A stretch of 64,000 nt of DNA, taken from NCBI GenBank assembly GCA_028551475.1, contig CM052354.1:25133258-25197257 (forward strand), in the 5' to 3' direction. The notes under the pieces were generated by a model that saw only the letters and a list, made by a program, of their open reading frames with translations, ran no database searches and was not told where the DNA came from. Shown piece by piece: positions 45,717-58,328 of the stretch. Source of the stretch: Casuarina equisetifolia. Its lineage: Eukaryota > Streptophyta > Magnoliopsida > Fagales > Casuarinaceae. How positions within the stretch are numbered: the first letter of the stretch is position 1; the number at the start of each line of letters is the position of its first letter. A program made the position numbers and the translations under genes.

Positions 45717-48700
45717 TCAGTGCCCAGCTGGTGTTCTGTTCCATGACAAGTAATTGGTATCTCCAAGTTTCCTGCATATAGACAGTAAACAAGAAAGATT
45801 AGTTACGTGGCATAATTATCCAACTATCACTTCTGATTCGTAATAACACTTTTGCCTATGACACCCTAGGGTAAAGCTTTCTACACGACAACTTTTTGTG
45901 CCTCCGACACCATTTCTCCACAAAAATAGCCCACTCAAATTGACTGAACTAGATGCTTTACATAGACTTCTGTAGTCTATTCTATCACTTCATTACTTGG
46001 AACAACTAGAGTGATGGCAAAAATAACAGGGCTATTTCTTAAATTTCGAAAAAGGGCAACAACGTGAAGATCCTCTAGAGCATCATGGGGAAACTTGTCA
46101 AGATAAAAAAGAGCAACATGCCTATACGACAGAAACAGAAATGAATATGCTACAGAAAATGAAGGCCTTATGAAGAAATGGAAAAGGATAAACTAGCCAA
46201 TAAGTGGAAGAAATGAGACGACGTGAGGGGTAAGTCATTTGAGGTGATACAAACCAATCACTCTTGCAACAAAAAATAGGCACTAAGAATGCCCAATACC
46301 TAGTTCTATACACACCTAAAACTAACTGAACATGCACTCCCTACTGATCACAAAATACGATAGGAGATAGACGATCTATGTAAATATTCTAAAATCAATC
46401 ATGATAGTAGGATTAGATACCCAGTTGAAATGCTGTTTGACACCAATATCTATGTTTAACTTTCAAAAAATTGTTACTTTATCAACCGTAACTATTTAAT
46501 GACTTCTAAAGTAAAATTCGATACAAGTATTTCATAGATTTTAGATTAGTTAATATGATCAATTCTTACATTACAGAAAGTCTCGAAGGAAAAATAAATT
46601 AAACAGGCAAGTAAAAGAAAGAAAACTATTATCTGTCTTCATTTGGCTCACCGATTAAATTATGTAATAACTATCTAGAATCCAATAAGTTCCATGATCA
46701 TAATTCCATTTCCAAATGCTTTTGCAATTGAATTGGAAATGCGGCCAAAGTTCACTCTCTATTTGACCATTTTGCCAATTACCCAATTTAAGCCTGCACA
46801 AACTTGGACACTAAGACAATAAAGTATGAAACATTGGTGGAACCTAAATCTTTCCCTACAGAGAGGTTAGAAACATGCAGAAGAAATCACAAGCACCACA
46901 AAAGAGGAAAGCTCACATGATGTTACCAATCAAAAGCCCCACTATTACGGAGACATGTAAATCTTAAGAATAGTAAAATTACCTTGGCTTAACAAGATAT
47001 ACTATAGAGAAAGTCAAAGCCAAAAAGAAGCACAACCCGCCAACTGTGAGATAAGCAATCCCAAGAAAGTCATTCTTCCCGCCAAGCCAACTAGTGGTAG
47101 AAAGCACAAGCTTCTTCTTGCCATTGAAACTGTATGTATTATAGTTGTTCTTCAATGTCACTTGTATGACATCATTTGGCTCGAGATCCACCTCTATCCT
47201 CCCATACAACTTTCTGAAAGTTGGAAGAGCAGCAGTTCTCATCCATACAATCAGGTCCTCCTGCTCACTTAACTGTTAATACAAAACATATCTGACAGAG
47301 TTAGCCACCTGCCTCATTTACTGAAGCAACCTCAAGACTAAAGGTCAAATAAAACACCAAATTTAGTGAGGACTCTTAATAGGTAAAATTGGTTAGAAGA
47401 GGTCACTTGGCCACCAGCTGGTACTCTATGTGGTAAGATGGAGAGAGTTGTTCATTTGTCTCCAAAACTCTTCAGCAGCCAGCGGACATATGCCTCCAAT
47501 GGTCAGTTATAGGAGTTTGGCAGCAAAGAAAAGGGTTTAGGCACCAAGAATAGAACCCTACAGATTTCTATAGACACCATTCTCTTTTAACTTTTTTCCT
47601 TTTTTCTATTATTTTGTGGGCAACATAATTTCTACACAAAACCTCAAGATAATATAGCTCAGCCCATTGTTTCATGGCATTGTTTGCACCATAGTTTTCT
47701 TTCTTCTTTTCCTCATATTTAGATTTGAGCTATATTACAGTTTAGGAACTGAGATAATTTGGTAGTTTGGGAAATTTGCTTGTCAGGTCCCAGCATATTT
47801 TAACAAACTATCTTTCAATCCAGTACAGCATTTCGGTAAAGTGTCTACTATTATGCACAATGGTTATCATAGTCATACTGAATTCTACTAGGTGAGAAGT
47901 CATGAAAGGCTTATTGGTCACTTAGCTAGCTAGCTTAGTGGTGAACTAGTAGGGACCCTCACCATAAGGTCTAAGGTTTGATACTCCACATATGTGAGTT
48001 AAGTGAGTGTGTTGTAATATTAAAAAGAAAAAAAAAATGAAAGGCTTACTGGTATTGATGTATTAAGCGATGCACCGCCTATAAGAGGTCCAGTCTGAAA
48101 GTTTTTTGGATAGACATTGCTGCCAAACTTGTGCTCCCTATCACTCTTCCATGCAATATCCTTCTTGTTCACAGTCAAGTTCTCATTGTTGCGGGAGAAG
48201 CTATAAGTATCATTGAACAAGCTCCAGGCTATGAGACCACAAGGCACAATAGCACTCCCATTGCCTATGGTTGATTCTGGTTTACAAGTGCTATAGTCGT
48301 TAATACTATTCGGATCTCTCAACTGTGCATCACTTCGGCTCTTCACATACCTGTACAAAGTCATGGAGCATGCTTGATGAAACCTCTACTTGTGACAAAA
48401 AATCAACTCAAATAAAGATCAGGTATCAAAGATAATGGGAACCATGTAAACAAAAGATAGATGGTGTCCAAAAGTGCTGGCAACATATGAGATCATTACA
48501 GCACATAAAAGTACCCTAATTCCCGAATCTGACGTACAGCACACCACAATACGATCTGAAATCCATGAAATATGACCATTGGCTCAAATTATCCCATTCA
48601 CAAACATGGGCTAAGTTTTCTATGAAGAAAATGGAGCCAATATATGAGACCATGGACAGCATAAGTCATGTCTAATCTGTCAATGACAACAAGCTATAGT

Positions 48701-51700
48701 TGAAATATATCGCTTGCATTGACTTCAAAACACATGCATGCCCATAAGCACACGCACACGCACACATAAACAAATAGTTGACAAGATACATATTCTCCTG
48801 TGCTACTTCAAAAGTAAATGAATTAAAAACCTTCCTGCAGTGCAAGTTGCAGTCAGTATAACTACCAAAAGAGCTGCCACAATGTTGTGTTTTAAAATCA
48901 TAAGATAACTATCAATAAGAATTTTTCCAGTAATCCTTTAAAAGTTCACTGTCTGAGGCCCCAGAAGAGACAAGCAACCGGACAATATGTCCGGGTCTAT
49001 CAGTAATTTTCTCAACTTTAAGTGGACAAAGGTCTCATGGACACAAATAAGTTTGGCTCATCTAGTTCAATAAATATGTTCTTTAATTAATCACATTAAG
49101 CATATCCCTAAGATGGAAAAGGCAGAGGATGTGTACCTCCGATGATTCTGATAGAAGTTATCAAGCTGATAGTACACATATATTGGCTGCTTCATTCGCT
49201 TTGATACCTTCAAAGAAAAAGTAAAATAAAACACAAAATAATAATAATAATAATAAGTCCACAATTTCGTAACCTTGGGAGTTAAATGACTATCTTTTTA
49301 TAAAAACAAACCATATTTCTATCAAATTAAAAGCAGAGTATATAAGAAACTGATATCAATAGATGTCACAGTAGCTTCAAAGATCCCATGCCACAACCAC
49401 CACAGCTGCAAAGCAATTAATTACAGCTTTGGCGAGAGAATAAAAAAATGTAAATGGAAAATAATAAAAAAAGGGAGTATCAATTTATGCATGATGTAGC
49501 AGATGTGTCTAGGATTTGTCCCTTTCACAGTTGAAGCAAAGAGAGAACACATGGAACCTATAAAAACCCACACAAATGGTCCTAAAAATGGCCCATATGA
49601 TTAATACTTTTTCCATGAGAAGAAGAGCATTGTTATGTGAAGGCATATACACAAGCAAATGGGTGATTGTTAGATATACAATGTAAATGGGTAAAGAAGT
49701 CCTACATTTGGAGAGCTTTTATAAGTGTGAATAGTTAATATTACATAATTGCTTCCAAATCCATAGGCTTAAAATTTTGTACTGAGTTGTGTTTCAACAT
49801 ATTATGCCATAGTCTCGAAAAAAGAAATTACCCAAAGTAATGATCTCTATAACATACAACAACAAGAATAAATGAGATTTGCTCCAGAGGATTCTTACTG
49901 TTAGAGTTCTGTTGCATATTTTATCTCCAGGGGTCTGTATGTATTTGACCATATCGCTATGATTGGCCTTTGGTATGCATTCCAGTTCATAACGATCAAC
50001 AATTTCAACAACCTGATATACAATAATTCTGAGTAACTATTTCTGGAACTAGAAATAGCAAAAGCAATGGATCATGTTTTAACATACATCTCGGGAAGCA
50101 AACAAGGAAACAACTCCAATTGGAATGAAGATAACGCTGACAAGAAGGAATGCCGAAATCACCTGCACAAAGAGAGAGAGAGAAAGCAATTTATATTAAT
50201 TTCTTTTGCCATGCATACTAATAACATTAGGGAAATATTAAAAATAAGCAATTATAAAGCTTACCCATCTTGGAGTGAGAATTGGCTTGCATGCTGGAAG
50301 TTCTTGCTGAGTAAACTTAGAATCTGAAATTTTTCAAAAGGAAAATTCTCTTTAGTCCACTAAAATTCAACGAAGTTTCAAAGGATTTGTAAACCACTTG
50401 CTCAGAATATAATCAGCAGAAACTCCAAAGAAGCATCAACATAAAAACCTAACTCATACAGCATATAGGATAATGGAAGAGTGTGAGGTTGTCAAAATAC
50501 TAAACCCCAAAAAAGCCCATGAAAAGAATAAGATAAAGTTCAAACTTTGACAATGTAGACTTTTTTTTATTTTTATTTTTTGTGGGGTTGGGAGGGGAGG
50601 GGAATGATAAATTTAGACAAAAATCCACAACCAAGAAAAGGCTAAGGAAGAGGCTCCCTCTTTCCACATTAACACACCTACTACTAGAACCTCCAACTCT
50701 ATCTCAATCCTAACTCCATCAAAAAGTACTAAATAAACCAAAAAGGACACTGAATAATAACTGAATATGATAGATAAGAATGTACTCCAAAAGATATCTT
50801 AGTCCAATTACTTAACTAAGTCATCTGACACGGTTGCCACTTTTGGCACTGCCTAAAATATGCTTGCCTTCATTTATTAGGTCAAATTGTATCTAGGCAA
50901 GATGTCAATTTCCTTCCAAGATATTCGATCATATGACACTGAACAATCCAGACATTATCTTCAGTTCAAAAACCAGCCCAAAACTAGACCAGAATTTTAT
51001 CTCATACCCCTCTTAGAAAGGTAGCAAAGGTGTGCTTAGCCAGTAAAGCCATTCAAGTTGTCATCCTTGCGTGAAGTTTCATTAGTTTGATTTAACTTAC
51101 AAAAACCAACTCATTTTACAACCCAGGTCAAAGGCATCTATCAAGACAAGCACATTTAACCATAAACACTGATAAGCATCATCATCAACAATCACAAGCA
51201 CATTTAACCATAAACAGACTGATGATTTAATCTCTTGACGAACATTTGCAACAATCTAGTAATCAACATCTAAATTTTTAAACATGCTACACAGACAAAT
51301 AGTTGAACATATCAAAATTCTGAGATTGAAAACAGTGGAAGACTTCCGAGGTGAAACCACATCTAGCCGTAGGCTAGCACATGTCGGATAACCTTGCAGT
51401 GTGTTTTCGAGGATTTATCATTACCAATCTCCTACACTGCAGTAAGGTTGCATCTAAACACAAAGTCAACTACATGTTAGAATACAAAAGAAAAATATGA
51501 AGCATAAATCTAAAATAACCGTAATTAAAACTTACAAAACCTGTCAAGAAGAAATTTAAAAATGTGAAAAATATGAAAGATCATTCCAAAAGGAATTTAA
51601 ACATCAAACCTCATATTTCAGATCCGAAACAGAATATCATTAATTTTACAAACAAAGGCACACCCAAGATCTCGGATATTTACAAATTGGTCAAACGGGG

Positions 51701-52085
51701 GGCAATACCACAATCAGACTGATCAGAAAGAATATAACAGCACATAAAGCACAAAAACCAAAAAGGTTTCATCCGGGTACCTCCGAATAATTCTCAAAAA
51801 CATATTAGTAAAGTTTTGGAACTAAAAAAAAAAAAAAACCACTTAATCAAAGAGGAACCAAGCAAACAACGAATAGTACTCAATAAATTTGCAAGAGAGT
51901 ACTCATCGAAACAACTCAAAGTAGCTCCCCCAACCCCCACCCCAGAAAAAAGTAAAGAAAGAAACCCCGAAAGTGAAAGCTTTTGAGATAAAATTACACT
52001 TGGGTCGCTTGGAATTCCTCCTGGGAGCTGACGAATCTGCCGATCCAGCACCTGCCGAGCTCGATGACGCCGTATGCGAACTCAT
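45717..52085 (-). CDS. ALIS: ALA-interacting subunit (CDC50/LEM3 family)
   Basis: Eight exons read right to left: 52085-51998, 50323-50265, 50162-50088, 50012-49899, 49207-49137, 48350-48050, 47272-46983 and 45771-45717. Phases close to 350 aa, the usual ALIS length. ALIS proteins are beta subunits of P4-type lipid flippases (ALA), needed for their exit from the ER and for activity. The sequence has a Ser/Ala-rich cytosolic N-terminus, TM1 in exon 3 (VISAFLLVSVIFIPIGVVSL) and a large lumenal domain with paired cysteines and N-glycosylation sites (NRTL, NLTV, NTSI). It also has the family motifs PCGLIAWSLFNDTY and YGRIEVDLEPNDV, and TM2 near the end (FLGIAYLTVGGLCFFLALTF). Intron 1 is about 1.7 kb. 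No damage was seen. Confidence 0.95.
47925..48035 (+). repeat. SINE-like insertion in ALIS intron 6
   Basis: A 'gcttagtggtgaactagta' A-box-like part and an 'aaggtttgatactcc' B-box-like part are followed by 'gtgagttaagtgagtgtgttgtaatatt' and an A-rich tail. It is the best preserved member of the short repeats seen at 44459-44745 and 52540-52920. Confidence 0.4.
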
Positions 52086-52460
52086 CACAGACAAGACTCA
52101 GTTTTCTCCACTTAACAACAGATTGAACCAAGAAAAACCCAACACCGCTTAAAGAAGAGTCAATTAGAACCAAAAGCTTTGAGATTTGCCCACAAAGAGA
52201 AAGAGAGAGAGAAAGAGAGAAACACCAAGGCAATGGTTCTCCTTCTTGTTGTAGTTGTTGCGGTGTAGGGAGGCTTTTGGTTTTTTCGAATTGTTTGACT
52301 TTTCAAGGAGTAGAAGGGACTGGTCTTGCTTTGTATGTCTCACCCGCTCTCCAAAGAGAGAAGGAAGAACCAATCAGCGGTCAAACAGAGGCGCAGCACA
52401 AACGCGGTTTGGACTCTGGACTCCAGTAAGAAGCGTAATTTACTTTTCACTATTAATACG
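52086..52460. promoter_or_regulatory. ALIS upstream region
   Basis: Probable 5' UTR and promoter of ALIS. A purine-rich GA tract lies at 52196-52226. No core element was assigned with confidence. Confidence 0.35.
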
Positions 52461-52935
52461 ACAGTGTAAGGAATAAGTAGAAACCCCTTGGATTATCAAG
52501 TTTGGTTTAACTTGAAATTTAAGATAAGAGTTAGAGAAGTACATCTTTCTTCATATTTGTCTCCTAATCTACTAATTCAGTTGTCGGTTAGTAGGAGTTA
52601 TAATAGTAAAATTTGACCAGTGAATTTGGATGCAAGTTGTAAAAAAAAAAAATTAATTTTTTTCCTATATTGAATATTATTGAACTCAATATAACGTAAA
52701 AGGAATAACTAGAACCCTTAAATTATCGAGTTTAGCTTAATGAGAAAGTTAGGATAATATTTAGAAGAATAGATATTTTTCCATATATGTCACTTAATCT
52801 GTCAATTCATTTGTCAATTAGTGAAAATTTTAATTGTAAAGTTTAAGTTTAACACCCAAATGAACGAATTTGAATGCAAGTTAATAAAAATTTAATTTTT
52901 CTTATATATTAAGTATTATTAAACTTAAGATCACA
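52461..52935. repeat. Diverged tandem repeat, unit about 232 bp
   Basis: Two direct copies, 52461-52692 and 52693-52935. Both run 'ggaataa.tagaa.ccctt.gattatc.agttt', then 'catat.tgtc.c.taatct', then a gtaaa-tttga core, then 'gaatttggatgcaagtt' and a T-rich tail. The inner part resembles the SINE-like repeats elsewhere in the window. Confidence 0.6.
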
Positions 52936-55818
52936 TATGAACTCTAATATTGACATAAGAAATAAAAGATCAACTTAAAAACCAACTAAAGGGTAAAAGA
53001 GTTTTTTCTTTTTTAATTTAATTTTTACTTCAGTGATCTTATTTTTTTATGGTGGGACTTCATCTTATATATAATTTTTTAACAGCATCTTTTTTTACTT
53101 TTAAACCCACTTAACTGATAAATCATTACGCAAATCATAAGTTAGAAACAATTTGTATAAGGATCATATGGTAAATTTCATCCATGTCTCAAGTTACCAA
53201 ATATTAATAACATTTGAATGGACTTCAAAATTCATAATTAACAAATATACAAGTACATAAATTAAAACTTTATTTTTATGGAAAGATATATTTAACTTAC
53301 GTAGAGTCGGTTTAGTACCACTAATCCTAAGGTAAGTTTACTTGCGTATTTGGGAACTACGAAATACTAAAATTGCCCCTAATAATAGCTTAAATTTCCA
53401 AAGGACTTTCCTAGATTTCACCGTGTAATCGGGCGGGCATGACCTCCTTAGTCAACGACCGATCAACCAACCTCATAATTTTGTGGAATGTCGATTACAA
53501 CCTTAAATACTCAACTAAAATTAACTGAAAATAATATTCAAGCTTCGCGGCAAATTGTAACGCTGCATATAGATTTTGAATTAGTATTTCGTAACATAAT
53601 TTATAAAAAATCAATTTTGTAACTTAGTTGAATAGTGCTTCCAACTAACATAATCCCTTATAACTTAATGAATTTATAGTTAAACTTAGTTAAAGGGAAC
53701 ATCCTTTTAATTATTAAGTTAGTTTTTAAGTTGGATATTGAATCCTTTAATTGAAACTCCCCGTGCCCACGTTTTGTGCCGGCATGAAAAACGGGGGTTA
53801 AAGTTATTCTGAAATATTCTAGAAACTTATGTCACCTCCTGCGTGCCAAGTTTGAACGCCAATTGGAACGCCATTACGTGCTCCGTCGAAGTGGAAACGT
53901 AGCCGCAACAAAAGATAAATTTGGTCAGCACGACTTCCACTGAATCTAACGCCGGGCGGAGGAGGCTAGAAGGCCATGGCCGCTCCTTAAACACCACCTT
54001 TTTTCATAGCTACTTCAAGAGAAAGTTTGCATCAAGTAACAGTTTTAGGAACGACAAACACAAAGAACTTGTATTACTCTATTAGGTAACAAAGTTCACC
54101 TTGAAACACTTAGGCTTGCCTCACTCTTTTCCTAGCAAGTCATTATTCTCACATACAATGCGTATATAGTCTCTTTATGCACAAGAGCAAAAACATCACG
54201 GACACTAGACAAAGTGGTGAGGAACGGTGTTGTAACTTGACATTTGGGTGGCACCAACCTTCTTGTTTTGTTTGGCAGCTTGACTAACTTCCTCCCCAAG
54301 CTTGCGTTGCCTTAGAGCAGACGTCACCTTTCCTATAGTGAAATGAGGGTGGGAGGGAGTTTCCTCCTGTCAAGTCCAAGGGGCCGGCATGGTCACATTA
54401 GCTTGAGAGCTTGCCAAGTCAGAAGATCTTTCTCTGTCGATCATAACCTGCTTCTCACGGTCAGCTTGTTTTCTGTTTGTCCTGTGCATATGTCCAGATG
54501 TGGTTATAAACTTTCCTTTTAACTCGTTGGATTGTGGGTGCACTTGAATAAAGGCTTGCATGCACAGTGGGAGCCTGTGCTTCGGTTGGGCTGTTCCTCA
54601 GTGCAGAGTGGGCTTGGCTGGTTCCAATCACACTTCGTGTTTTTGTCTTGTCAATGCGTAGTATGAGTGGCCTATGGTTTGGCAATGTAGTTGATTCTCT
54701 TGAAGATATGATCTCTAGTTCATTGCTCAGTGGGCTTATTGGTTTCATTGGTTCTCATTCGCTAGCCCTAAATGCTTGTCTCAGGAAAGTGGGCCTAACA
54801 TCAATACTGCCCTTCAATTATCCTTTTTCAACCCTAATAAAAAGCACTCCACAAATGAGGATTATGGAAAATTAGGAATTTTAGAGCTTACCTTAAATTG
54901 CATCCTCTCAAAACTCCTAATAGAGTTGGTCACTGTGGAAGCTTGTCGTAGTTTGTAAGGTTCTCCTATCCAAAGTCTCCTACCATATTCTGTCCAAAAC
55001 CACCTCCTGCGTTTTGTTTGTATGGAAACCAAAAAAGAAAAAAGGTCTATGGGGCAGCACAGGTGGTTACTGGTTTGGGTGAACAAGCCCCTGCCCTCCA
55101 GTGTATTTGTTGAGCTTTTGTTGAATTTGGGAAGGCAGGACATAAATCTAGCCCTTACCAAATTTGGCTAAAAACAGCCTTAATGATCAGCTCTTCTAAG
55201 GGGAGGAAAGAAAGACAGCTTACATGATTAATTTCTCCCAGGGAAGATAGCAAATACAAGTAAAGACAATTAAAGCAAAACAAGTTGCTTAACTAAATAA
55301 ACCCCTCACAAGGGAAAAATCAGAAAAAGGAAAAGTGAGGCTGAAAAACGGGGAGAGGGCGGCGGACGTTGGGCGGCAACGGCTGTCTGAAAGATATTAG
55401 GGAGGGCTCGGCCCTCGTACCACCATGAAAGCAGATCTCCGCCAGGGCAGCAGGAATTTGTTCAATCCAATACTGGGAATCGCTAGTAATGGGGTAACAC
55501 CACTAATTCATTGATCTGGAAGATAAAAGGACCACTGGACACAATAGAGCAAACACAAATAATACTTAGAATGAAAGTTGAAACTTTCGCCGATGTCCTT
55601 GTTTCCTGAAACATAATTATTTAGTAACCTTTCCCCTGCATCGCCATACTTCTAGATGCTTGTGTGCATCTGCACATGCATGTAAATGTTGTGGGTAATT
55701 TCTTATGCATACATGTAATAGAAGGATGTTGCTCTTGGTAGTTTTCACCATGTTGTGACTAATATATTCTCGAAATTATTCTCTGATATAACATACCTGT
55801 GCTTATGCCATTGTGTAG
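52936..55818. other. Intergenic region with a possible LINE-like remnant
   Basis: 52936-53750 is AT-rich and featureless. 53760-55160 is less AT-rich and holds open but mutually overlapping frames on both strands. Minus-strand pieces at about 54180-54750 and 54860-55160 have a Lys/Arg- and Ser-rich character that reminded me of plant LINE ORF1, but no diagnostic motif is visible. 55320-55818 shows nothing supported. Confidence 0.3.
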
Positions 55819-57498
55819 ATTGGAGCAAACTTACCACTGCTGAGAGGAGCAGATATCTGAGGAAATGGGACATTCTCTATCTTGCAAATCTTGTTGGTCT
55901 GTTTGTATTAAATTTTACATAAATCCTCTCAAGAAATGCTGGCAGAGAAACTTTATATTCCATCAATTTTCATCAGTTTTTATCATGAATTTTAAGGTGT
56001 GATTTACGAACTCCCCATATAGAAGAGCTTGGACAACTTATAACCTTAGAGCAAGGAAAACCTCTGAAACAGGCAATGGGCGAGGTATTCTAATTGATCA
56101 TAAAATGCAATTATAACACTTGATTCTATTTTATTCTTTGACAACTTAATGCAAATTTTAATACATGTTCTGGTTCATTAATGCATATAAAGTATTTCCA
56201 CTGCTTGGTCTACACTGACTCCCCTTCCATATATACTGTTTCCTATCATTTGTGTGGTTAATAGGTTTCCCTTGCAGGCATATATGAGAAATTTGCAAAT
56301 GCATTTTCCAAAGCTGTTCAAAATCTCCAAGTTGGGAATGGCTTCACTGAGGGTGTGGCCCAGGTAGCATTTGGCATTGTTTTCTGCAGGAATCTCTGTT
56401 ATGCTTTCACTAGTCACTAAGCAATATAAATGATATGCAATTCCTTCAATATTGAACTGTTTTCTATTCTGTATCACGTAAGACGTTCCTATGCCAATAT
56501 CGTTTTAATAAGGCACCAACTTTAGATATTTCTTTTGTCCCCTTTTGCCCTCAATGTGATATAACCAAAGAACTAGGTCCCAATATAACTTTCCTTTCAT
56601 CACAGGGTCCACTAATCAATGAAGCTGCAGTGCAAAAGGTAAGCTTGCTTTCAATTTTTTCAGTTCCCAACGTGCTTTATATTGTCATCTTGCAGTCACT
56701 TATGTGAATTCCCGATTACTTGGTCCATTCCTGCCTTACAGGTTGAATCATTTCTTCAAGATGCAATCTCAAAGGTTTCACCTCCCTCCTATGCTGTTGG
56801 ATTTATTGATTTCATAGCTGGAAGATCTCATTTCTTATTGTCCCTATAAGACTATCTTTACATCCTTGAGTACCTAGTATGGAATTGAGTTTCTATTTAT
56901 GAAAGAAGGATGCTTACTCTGAAACTAGTGTGGCATGGTGTTAATTGGAAGGACCTTTAGATGATATTGGCCAATTATGGGTTTGGGGCTTGTTAATCCT
57001 TTGACAGAAGAAAGGGTCTTCATGATAGATTTCATCTTTGGCCTTATTTCCAACATGCTATTGTGCCCTAGGTTGGGTTGGAGAAATACGAAATCTATGA
57101 CCATACAGCAGGAAATGAACCCTATACATAGAAGTTACAGTAACATATTTTTGAGTTTAGGCATATAACCAGATGATGTACTCAACTTCTTCAATCAATG
57201 AAATGTCAGAATCAGAATCATTTGGGATAGTGCATGACTTTGAGAATGCAGCTGCCAAACCAAAAACCATTACAAACCGATTAGATCCTTTTCCAAATCA
57301 TTGGAAAGAAGTTGATGATGGGTGCTGCTGACACTGTTAAAAGGGTGTGCACAAGATGTGCTGAAAGATTGAGGGCTCTGGAAATCACAATATGGCTAAT
57401 TTCCTTCTTGACTTTTCTAGGTATCTCTGGAACTTGGTGGCAATGCACCCTGTATAGTGTTTGATGATGCTGACCTGGATGTGGCTGTAAAAGGAGCT
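55819..57498 (+). pseudogene. ALDH5F1: SSADH (ALDH5F1) exons, left cluster, incomplete and out of order
   Basis: Succinate-semialdehyde dehydrogenase is the mitochondrial last step of the GABA shunt. Recognisable exons: 55819-~55890 (WSKLTTAERSRYLRKW), 56033-56084 (ELGQLITLEQGKPLKQAMGE), 56278-56363 (IYEKFANAFSKAVQ...), 56606-56638 (GPLINEAAVQK), 56742-56774 (VESFLQDAISK) and 57421-57498 (VSLELGGNAPCIVFDDADLD, with the general-base Glu). Acceptors are visible throughout; donors are intact except after the first exon. In the real enzyme the VSLELGG exon precedes IYEKF, GPLIN and VESF, so the order is scrambled. The long NAD-binding section between MGE and VSLELGG is absent. The N-terminal exons are not seen. 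This cannot be one normal gene. Confidence 0.8.
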
Positions 57499-58328
57499 GT
57501 AAGTAGATAGATTTTCTACATGTATTTGTCACAGTGCTGGTTGTTCCACCACAGTTATAGCATGAGATCATATGTATATGGAGTGAGAATGGAACTTTCA
57601 AATCATCCTCCAAATAGCACTTAGTCAACCCCTAATCGTTACTCTAAAAAGTCTTTATCTGGATTTTAAATTTAACATGATTAAGCGTGTTGTTGCTTGA
57701 GCATGTTGGAGTTATATTTTTAAAGCTAGTGGTGAACCAGTGGATCATCTACTCTTTTGTTCCATTAATGTATGGCAGTTATGGCCTTCACATTTAGGTT
57801 TTTTTTTTTTTTTTTTTCTTAAACTAAGATTTTGTTTGCATTCCCATTATGTTCATGATATTGTAGTTCAAACCACGCCACCAAATGAAAACTACGAGGC
57901 ATAAGTTAGACCAAAAGTTTAGATAGTTCAAGGCCAATAACACCATTTAGAAAGCATGTCATATCTACAAGCTTAGCGTATCTCTTAAAGACAACAAAAT
58001 CGCATGGAAAGGTAAATACCTCTTTGAAATTCTCAATTCCTGAAGCCCGCCACTGGCCATCCAAGAAGCTGCCAAAAAGGGTGTTGAAATGTCTCACTAT
58101 TCCAGTAAAACTCCTATGGAGCCTCCTTTCAACGAAGGACTCGCAGTCTTCTTTACAAACCGACTTTAATAAGGAGATAAGCTTTCAATCCTCGCTTTTG
58201 CACTCGAAATGTCGGTAGCAAATCCAAATGTTCACAGTATCTTTCAATATCTTGACTACAACCCAATTTGTCCATTTTTATTTAACAGCTCAGTTGCCCT
58301 ATTAACTTAATTCTCCTTATACAAACCA
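57499..58328. other. SSADH intronic sequence left of the nested PPR gene
   Basis: Begins at a good donor (GCT|gtaagt). The right part is 3' flank of the PPR gene on the other strand. No further gene seen. Confidence 0.45.

Noticed and set aside
53805-53835. Heat-shock-element-like string around ttctagaa
   Set aside because: Spacing of the pentamers is imperfect and no gene start follows nearby.
54370-55160. Overlapping open frames on both strands, possibly LINE ORF1
   Set aside because: No diagnostic zinc knuckle, endonuclease or RT motif could be read, so it is mentioned only as a possibility.
55478-55493. A 15-base match (ggaatcgctagtaat) to the conserved 3' region of small-subunit rRNA
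   Set aside because: The flanks do not match rRNA on either side, so an organelle-DNA insertion is not supported.
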